Source: Curvularia sp. ZM96
Taxonomy: Eukaryota; Ascomycota; Dothideomycetes; Pleosporales; Pleosporaceae
Direction of reading: 5' to 3'
Assembly (NCBI GenBank): GCA_022457065.1
Contig: JAJGBQ010000001.1
Location: 124,001 to 188,000 of the forward strand
Length of the DNA: 64,000 nucleotides
Below the pieces are notes generated by a model. That model was not told the DNA's origin. It made no database searches and worked only from the letters and a program-made list of their open reading frames with translations. Below are positions 57,037 to 64,000 of this stretch, one piece after another (position 1 is the first letter of the stretch; each line of letters opens with the position of its first letter). The position numbers and the translations under genes were made by a program.

Positions 57037-58689
57037 ATGCCTCAACGCAATAACGTGCCAAAGCCCTCAAACGAGAATCAAATACAGCTTGCCCTTCAGG
57101 CTATTAAACAAGACGCGACACTTAGTCCGCGACGCGCTGCAGCAATCTACACCGTCTCTCGAAGTACACTTATAAGACGACTTGCTGGAAAACCATCACG
57201 ACGCGATTATCGGCCAGCAGCTATGAAACTCACTGCGACAGAAGAGGCAGTAGTTCTGCAGCGTGCACTCGACTTTGATGAGCGAGGATCTTCGCTGCAG
57301 CTTGCTGCTGTAAAGAATATGGCTAATTATTTGCTAGCCCAGCGTCAAGAAGGGCCAGTTAGCAAGCACTGGGCAAATAACTTTGTACAACGCCAACCAG
57401 AGCTCCAAGTCAAGTTTAATCGAAAGTACGACTATAGCCGAGCTCTCTGTGAGGATCCTGAGATTATACAAGACTGGTTCCGGCTTATAGAGAACATAAA
57501 GGCTAAGCATAGTATTCTTAATAAAGACACTTACAACTTTAACAAAACAGGCTTCATAATAGGTATGATAATAGCTCGGGCAGTTGTTACATCCTCTAAG
57601 CGTCGAGGACGACCAAAGACAGTGCAGCAGGGCAACCGCGAGTAGGTTACAGCTATCCAAGGCATTAACGCGATGGGGTAGGCAATTCCACCCTTTATTA
57701 TCTTCCAGGGCAAGCACCACCTCTCAGCTTAGTATAAGGAAGAAGACCTACCCTAGAATTAGGTTATTAGGGTTTCTAAGAACGGCTAGACGACAAATGA
57801 GCTTGGCCTACGGTGGTTAAAGCACTTTAATACGCATACAAAGAAGCGTACCTTAGGCACAGTACGCTTGCTTATTATTAACGGCCACGAGAGCCACAAC
57901 TCGCTCGATTTCCAGCAGTACTGCAAAGAAAACAAGATTATTACTCTCTGCATGCCTCCTCACTCATCGCACCTCCTACAGCCTCTTGATGTTAGTTATT
58001 TTACGCCGTTAAAGCGGGCATACGGGTGCCAAGCCGAGGATCTGATACGCAACCACATCAACCATATCGACAAAACCTCATTCTTACTATACTTTATTGC
58101 TGCTCACAAAGCGGCTATTACAAAGAACAATATCCTAGGAGGCTTTCGAGGCGCTAGCTTAGTTCTATTCAATCTAGAGGCTGTGGTATCGACGCTCAAC
58201 GTCCGCCTACGTACACCACCGTTACCTACCGTTAAAGACAGTCCCTAGCAGTCGCAAACACCAAGCAATACTCTAGAACTAGGGTCGCAATCAACGTTTG
58301 TTAAGACAAGGATTTAAAGACATATAGACAGCTCACCAACTTCGATAGTTGAGGCCTTTAAAAAGATGGCGAAAGGCGCAGCAGTAATTGCGCACAAGCT
58401 CGTGTTGGCGCAACGGGAGAATGCTGCGCTTCGAGCAGCTAACGAAGCCGCTACGCGACGTAAATCGCATAGAAGAAAGCGGGTGCAGAATAAGGGGACC
58501 CTTATAGTTGAGGAAGGTCTTCGACTAACTACTCTTAAGAAGTTTGGGGCGCGTAGTGATGGGAAGAAGGCGAAGAAGAGGGCGCGTGTTGGAGTGGGCG
58601 AACCGTCGCAAAGACGCTGTGGACGCTGCGGCGAGGTAGGACATAACTCGCGCACGTGCAAGCAAGATGCAGCAGTAGATTCTGAGTAG
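57037..58689 (+). pseudogene. P4 transposase, DDD superfamily, several TAG stops
   Basis: A single 551-codon register. The first 202 codons are open: N-terminal pogo-type helix-turn-helix (ALQAIKQDATLSPRRAAAIY, TLIRRLAGKPSRRDYRPAAM) and a CENP-B-like second DNA-binding segment. Stops start at 57643 and continue through the catalytic part to 58246 and 58315; the last ~125 codons are open again and end with the zinc knuckle CGRCGEVGHNSRTC. The catalytic positions read YNFNKTGF, LLIINGHESH and LQPLDVSYF, so two of three Asp are Asn. No frameshift. Confidence 0.88.
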
Positions 58690-58752
58690 AGTAGTCTATT
58701 GCGATTTTTAATTACAGTTCTGTACGGTTCTGCACTATCGTGTACAGTTGTG

Positions 58753-58818
58753 GTTTTGGTGGGGTCTTGGCAAAAGTGGTCCACATGCTTGGGTGGTCCA
58801 CATGCTTGTGAAGTACGT
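58753..58818 (-). repeat. P4 right TIR
   Basis: Perfect reverse complement of the left P4 TIR. Confidence 0.93.
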
Positions 58819-58860
58819 TATTCTATTTTTTTAACATCTTCTAGAGATAGATTTTACTTA

Positions 58861-58926
58861 ACGTGTATGGCAAGCGAGCGGCGCAGGCAAGCGAGCGGCG
58901 CACCCCACCAACTCTATACACCTCCT
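58861..58926 (+). repeat. P5 left TIR
   Basis: 17-bp units at 58870-58886 and 58887-58903 (GCAAGCGAGCGGCGCAG, GCAAGCGAGCGGCGCAC). Confidence 0.9.
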
Positions 58927-58965
58927 TAAACTAAACATCTAATTACTCAATACCACCATGCTTAA

Positions 58966-60594
58966 ATGGCTTTAGACGAATCAGATATTTAACTTACTAT
59001 CTAATCTCTTAAAAACAAACAGATTCAAGGGAATCGCCGTGCTGCTGCAGTCTATAATGTAGCTGAAACGACGCTCCGCCGCCGACGCGCTAGCAAGCCT
59101 GCCCGACGCGATTGCTAGCCTAACTTAAAGAAACTTACTAAGCTAGAAGAGGAGGTAATAGTTAATTATATACTTAATCTAGATCTACGTAGATTTGCGC
59201 CTACCTACGCTACTGTGCGCGATATAGCTAATAGGCTGCTAGCTGCGCGCGGCGCTAGACAGGTTAGGCAGAAGTGGCTAGCCAACTTCGTCAGGCGTAC
59301 AGACAGTCTTATAACGCGTTTTAATCAGACATACAATAGGCAGAGAGCTCTATATAAAGATCTAGTCTTAATCAAGAGCTAGTTTAAGCTTATAGAGCAG
59401 ACAAAGGCTAAGTACAGTATCTGTAACGAGGACGTCTATAACTTTAACGAAGCTAGCTTTTTAATAGACAAGATTACCACTCAGCTTGTCGTTACAGCAT
59501 TAGAGAGAAGAGGCCAGCCAAAGGCTGTCTAGCCAGGTGGCCGAGAGTGGGTGACGTTTATCGCCAGGATTAATGCAGCTGGCTAGTCTATCCTACCATT
59601 TCTTATCTTTACTAGCAAGCATCACCTATCTACCTAGTATGAGGAGGCAGAGATCCCACGCGACTAGGCGATCGCAGTCAGCGATAACGGCTAGACGACT
59701 AACGAGCTAGGAGTTAAGTAGCTAAAGCACTTTATCAAGCATACAGATAGCAAGGTTGTTAGGGCACGCCAGCTGCTTATTCTTAACAGCCATAAGAGCC
59801 ACTAGTCACTTAAGTTCTAAGAGCTCTGTAAGGAGAACGATATCTACACGCTCTATATGCCACCACACTCATCTCATCTACTCCAGCCTCTTAACGTTAG
59901 CTACTTCTCGCCGTTAAAGCGCGCGTATAGCCATAAGGTGGAGAGCCTAATACGCAACCACGTCAACCACATCACTAAGCTCGAGTTTCTGCCAGCGTTT
60001 AAGGCAGCCTTTAATCGATTATTTACCTCAGCTAATATCTACTCTGCCTTCCGTGGCGCAGGCCTTGTGCCTCTCTAGCCAGACGCTGTTCTATCAAAGC
60101 TTGACGTGAAGCTGCGTACACCTACTCCACCAGCTGTTCTAGCAGAGGCTCTCTGGCAGGCTCATACGCCTAGCAACACACGCGAGCTTAAAGCTCAATC
60201 GACGTTAATACGTAATCGAGTTTAGCGGCATTAAGACTCATTACTAGCTTTAATTATTGCAGCAATTAACCAGCTTAAGAAGAGGGCAGAAGTAATAATA
60301 CTCTCAGCTGAGCTAATACGCGATCGAATTGCTACTCTTAAGAGAGCTAATACAGCAATATTAGAGCGTCGAAAGCGTAAGAAAAAGCGGATACAGAAGC
60401 GAGAAGTCCTTACAAAGGGAGCTAGAGAGGATATACTCGCTCAACGTAAGGCTAATAAGCAGATTACTTGTAAGGAGCGTTAGGGTAGGGAGCGATTAGG
60501 TGTCAGCCGCCAGGCTATAACGCGCTATAGTAGATGCAAAGAGACTAGCCATAACTCACGTACATGCAAGAAAGATACTTTAGATACTAATTAA
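58966..60594 (+). pseudogene. P5 transposase, decayed
   Basis: A single register of about 543 codons from ATG (MALDES) to TAA with many TAG/TAA stops. Longest readable part is 59857-60078 (MPPHSSHLLQPLNVSYFSPL onwards). VYNFNEASF, LLILNSHKSH and LQPLNVSYF show Asn at all three catalytic Asp positions. The C-terminus keeps a basic region and SRCKETSHNSRTC. Pairwise with P1 every difference inspected is a transition, and each copy carries private changes. Confidence 0.85.
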
Positions 60595-60649
60595 TCTACT
60601 GTGTCAATATCTGTTAAAATTATTAATATATAGTGGAGCTATACGCTTG

Positions 60650-60715
60650 TAGAGGTGTACAGAGTTGGTGGGGTGCGCCGCTCGCTTGCCTGCGCCGCTC
60701 GCTTGCCATACACGT
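60650..60715 (-). repeat. P5 right TIR
   Basis: Reverse complement of the left P5 TIR with one transition. Confidence 0.9.
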
Positions 60716-60717
60716 TA

Positions 60718-61157
60718 TAGTACGATATATAGAATAACTTAGTATAACTGTAATAGCACAGGCAAGACTAGTTAGATTAGTATCGGCAGTAGAGTTACTT
60801 AGAGGCATATAGGAGTGCGTAGGACGTTAGATAAGCCTTAATTTAATAGATACTTATAGGCCTTATATAAAAGAATATTAAAAATCTATAGAATAACTAT
60901 ATAAGGTAGTCTATACTTATACTAGCTAATATAGGTCTAACTTAGATCTAGTTTAGTTTAATCTTAGATCTATTAGCTAGATGGCCACTAGGTTAGTTTG
61001 ATAGTGTGCCGTTATATTAGGTTCGTAATAGCTACTAACGTGTATAAAGTACTATATTTAAAGGCATAATTAGACTTTATATAGGATTAGATAGCTAACC
61101 ATACTTTAATATTCTATCTAATCTTATCTTATTATTATAGATCTATCGTGTGTCGCG
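60718..61157. other. AT-rich RIP-like remnant, no gene seen
   Basis: About 440 bp, rich in TA and TAG, without any open frame of note. It probably belongs to the element whose right end follows. Confidence 0.5.
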
Positions 61158-61219
61158 TCGGGTTAGGTTTAGTGGGGTGGCCAGATAACTGATCTGGCCG
61201 GATGACTGATCCTTGACGT
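61158..61219 (-). repeat. Orphan right end of a pogo-like transposon
   Basis: Two 17-bp units at 61178-61194 and 61195-61211 (TGGCCAGATAACTGATC, TGGCCGGATGACTGATC), four bases, then ACGT (61216-61219) and TA (61220-61221). Same plan as the complete TIRs; no matching left end in the window. Confidence 0.65.
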
Positions 61220-61221
61220 TA

Positions 61222-61543
61222 ATGGGCAAGCTGACTCATATGGTGTCAGCCTTGCCGAATGCTGACTCACGTACTGCCCAATCACCCTAGTGTTATGATA
61301 CTAGCAGCACACTTTAGTTATCGTCAGCTAACGTACAAAGGAATGTGAATAAGAAGTATGAGTATACTTCCTTATCTCTGGTGGCGATCACATCAAGTTA
61401 ACATAAGGTCATGTGATTCCTTCGTAGAATTATCTTTTGATGCGCATGTAAGGCGTAACAATTCGAGGACCTTGTGTTGCCAAACCCACTCCAACCTAAT
61501 TGAGCATCCAACAGGCCAAATTGAAGACCCTTATTATCCCGCC
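61222..61543. other. Upstream region of the FAD oxidoreductase
   Basis: About 320 bp between the last transposon end and the ATG at 61544. An in-frame ATG at 61358 would add 62 residues before the signal peptide and is not preferred. Confidence 0.5.
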
Positions 61544-63674
61544 ATGGTTCCAAAAACTCTCATCCTACTCTCTGTCTGTGGGGCGAGTCTTTGTTTCCAA
61601 CAGTGTCTTGCGGCGACCCCTCTGTTTGACTACGAAAGGCCAATGCTAACTGTTGACGACTTCGCAGGAATTCCAACAGAGTATGCATCACTCTTTGCCT
61701 TCAATACGACTGGACCTGTCATTGGTCGCGGTGCTTGCAAAGTGTCTCCCGGCGATGCTGCTTGGCCATCACAGGATGAATGGGATGCTCTCAACAAGAT
61801 GGTTGGCGGCGCATTGATTAAGACCACCCCAATTGGCGCACATTGTTATTATGATTGGGGGATGTATGATGCAGAAAAATGCAAGGCTCTTGTCAAGGAC
61901 TGGACGGTGCCCTATACACAGTGAGTGAATAGCCGAAAGCCTGATAGCTTAGCCCTGAACGCTCACAATATGGCTTAGCATGAATGATCCAACATCTGTA
62001 ATGTGGCCGCTATATGAAGGCGCATCATGTATTCCCACTGTCGACGCCGCGAACTCGAGCTGCTCCTTAGGCGGCTATCCTGCATACGTAGTCAACGTCA
62101 CGACAGTAGCGCAGATCCAGGCTGCTGTAAATTTTGCGCGCAACAAGGGGCTACGTGTAGTCATCAAGAACACCGGTCACGACTACCTAGGCAAGTCCTC
62201 TGGGGCTGGTGCTCTCAGCATATGGACACATCATTTGCAGAGACTCGATTATATTGATAATCTTGAGATTGGCCATTTTAAAGGAAAAGCGATTCATGCA
62301 GGTTCTGGCGTTAGGGGTCTTGATGTTTCGCGGACTGCCTATGAAAACGGTGCCTCAGCAGTAGGAGGAATGTGTGCAGTAAGTTCCATCGCTCTCTAAA
62401 TGTGCAAAGCTTGCGTTTTGAACACATTTTAACTATGTTACTTTGATCTAGAGCGTCGGATTCGCCGGTGGGTTCTTCTCCGGTGGTGGTCTTTCTCCAC
62501 TCTCCAGTGTTTTTGGTATGGCAGCAGACCATATTCTTTCGATCGGAGTTGTGACAGCGGATGGAAATTTCGTTGTTGCTACCGAAGAATCCCATTCTGA
62601 ATTATTCTGGGCCATTCGTGGCGGTGGAGGCAGTACATGGGGAGTAGTGACATCGGGTATGTTTAACAGACATGTTCAAGCCTACTTGAACTGACCACTT
62701 GCTAACGATGGTTTCAAAGTCTCCGTTCGACTTCTTCCTAGTGTTCCATTGACATCTATCTGGTTCGAGTTTCAGACATCTGAAGCCGTCAGTAAGGATA
62801 CATTCTGGAAAGGTGTGCAAGCATGTTTCGAAAACTTCGAACCATTCACAGAAAGCGGGTTTTATGGTTTCGTCAATATCCGTCGCAACTATTCTAGTTA
62901 CAACAGTTCAGATTATAGCTTCGCCCTCGAACCCCTTGTAAGTGACTTCTGTGCTCTATACAAATGTCTTTAATAACACCTGCATTTGCAAAGATGGCCC
63001 CCAATAGCTCAATCGAGTTAGTCAAGGAAGCTACAAAGCCACTTTTCGACCGTCTTACAGAGCTCGGCATTCCTTTTACTCAAGAGCTGAAACATTATAA
63101 CACTTTTTTCGATGGCTGGACAGCGACCTGGCCTGACAACGAACTCTACGTGGCTGGCCCTATGGCTGTGGAAGGGACCCGCTTCTTCCCTGCCAATACT
63201 CTGATCAGCCAGAATGGACTCAACGCTATTCGTAAAGCAAGCGAGCTTGGATTCGATATATCAGGCGTCAACACATCGCCGCGAAATCCTTTTAATGTCG
63301 ACAACGCTATCAACCCAGCCCTACGAGACGCAGTTGTCTTCCTTGGCTCAGGCATATCGTTTCCACGAAACGCAACAGCTCAACAGAAAAGCGCCGCGCA
63401 GGAGAAGCTTATGGCCAACCTACTCGTGCCCTGGCGTGAGGTCGCGCCGGCAAGTAAGATGGGTGGTTCTTACCTGAATGAGGCAAACCCAATGGAACTC
63501 CATTGGCAGGAAGACTTCTATGGCTCCAATTACCCGCGGCTATCAAATGTCAAGCGCCAATACGATCCACATGGAGTCTTCTATGCTACAACTGGAGTAG
63601 GAAGCGAGGATTGGGAGGTACGTACGAAGGATCAGGGTATTCAGACGCAAAATGGGCCTTTATGCCGTATCTAA
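61544..63674 (+). CDS. Secreted FAD-linked oxidoreductase, berberine-bridge-enzyme (BBE) family
   Basis: Five exons, 61544-61920, 61979-62378, 62452-62656, 62720-62937 and 62994-63674 (introns 58, 73, 63 and 56 bp), giving 626 aa. A signal peptide is clear (MVPKTLILLSVCGASLCFQ...). The FAD-binding PP-loop region has YVVNVTTVAQIQAAVNFARN, then KNTGHDYLGKSSG, which carries the His used for 8-alpha flavin attachment. GGMC, followed across the intron by ASVGFAGG, holds the Cys of the second covalent bond. GGGLSPLSS and WAIRGGGGSTWGVVTS follow, and the C-terminal BBE segment ends with NYPRLSNVKRQYDPHGVFYA. Family members oxidise sugars, alcohols or secondary-metabolite intermediates; the substrate is unknown. 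It is intact and free of RIP-type stops although 325 bp from the island. Confidence 0.88.
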
Positions 63675-64000
63675 GGGGCAGAAAGCATATATGTAAATTC
63701 ATAGAAAGGACAGCCAATGCAAGGCCAGGCTGATAAGCCGTTCGAACAAGGCTCCTCTGGCAGTATCACTACCATCTAGTACCAATTAGGATGAGGTGGA
63801 GTGGCTACAAAGTGTTGTATTGACTATCGCTTCGTGTGTTGTCTCTCATGCTGACTACAGTCGACTGTAACGAGGACATTACATTGGGACTGTACCTGCA
63901 AGAACTCCGGGTACCACAAGCTTTCCTTCCACCACCCTGGACTGAACCCTCACATTCTCAGCAGAGAGGTTAACGTACGTCTTAGGTAACATAGAAGTCA
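63675..64000. other. 3' region of the oxidoreductase, no gene seen
   Basis: About 325 bp to the window edge with no supported gene. Confidence 0.5.

Larger units (their letters stand above)
56956..58818 (+). mobile_element. P4: pogo/Fot1-like DNA transposon, least decayed
   Basis: A 1863-bp element with perfect 66-bp TIRs (56956-57021 and 58753-58818) and TA duplications at 56954-56955 (shared with P3) and 58819-58820. The transposase is broken by only a handful of stops. Confidence 0.92.
58861..60715 (+). mobile_element. P5: pogo/Fot1-like DNA transposon, RIP-decayed
   Basis: A 1855-bp element with ~66-bp TIRs (58861-58926 and 60650-60715, one transition) and TA duplications at 58859-58860 and 60716-60717. 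Same transposase family as P1. Confidence 0.9.

Noticed and set aside
1..64000. tRNA or rRNA genes
   Set aside because: No cloverleaf with A/B-box sequences or rRNA-like stretch was recognised by eye; a tRNAscan run would settle it.

Overview
The window looks like a chromosome segment of a filamentous ascomycete, most likely a Dothideomycete of the Pleosporales type. Genes carry 48-110 bp spliceosomal introns with GT..AG ends and CTAAC/CTGAC-like branch sites. The gene set is fungal: SPA2, Zn2Cys6 regulators, a POT peptide transporter and a vacuolar alkaline phosphatase. Repeats show repeat-induced point mutation (RIP). The order is inferred from style and content, not from a database.

Layout. 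1-37 kb is a normal gene-rich arm: SPA2 (partial, -), a YNG2-type ING/PHD protein (-) divergent from a HOS2-type class I histone deacetylase (+), a Zn2Cys6 regulator (+), a D-2-hydroxyacid dehydrogenase (-), a broken MFS transporter (-), RNA polymerase III subunit RPC34 (+), a class I methyltransferase (+), a five-exon 12-cysteine small secreted protein (+), alkaline phosphatase (+), a Leu3-like Zn2Cys6 regulator (-), ribosomal protein eL34 (-), PRP8 (+, 7.1 kb single exon) and a PTR2-type peptide transporter (+). Exon joins were worked out by hand and keep frame throughout.

37.0-61.2 kb is a transposon island. Five pogo/Fot1-like DNA transposons (here P1-P5) sit end to end with TA target duplications. 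P3 is split by two chromodomain Ty3/gypsy retrotransposons (here LTR1 and LTR2), each with paired LTRs and a perfect 5-bp target duplication. Two orphan transposon ends mark the island borders. Every TIR, including both orphans, has the same plan: terminal ACGT, a short spacer, then two back-to-back 17-bp units. All coding regions are RIP-decayed, mostly by TAG stops at Gln/Trp positions and loss of catalytic Asp codons, with almost no indels.

The most interesting signal is an antisense reading frame just inside the 3' LTR of both retrotransposons. Each encodes a Gal4-like double C-x2-C-x6-C pattern followed by a charged helical region; the missing cysteines are Tyr codons one RIP-type G-to-A change away. 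61.5-63.7 kb holds an intact secreted BBE-type FAD oxidoreductase at the island's right border.
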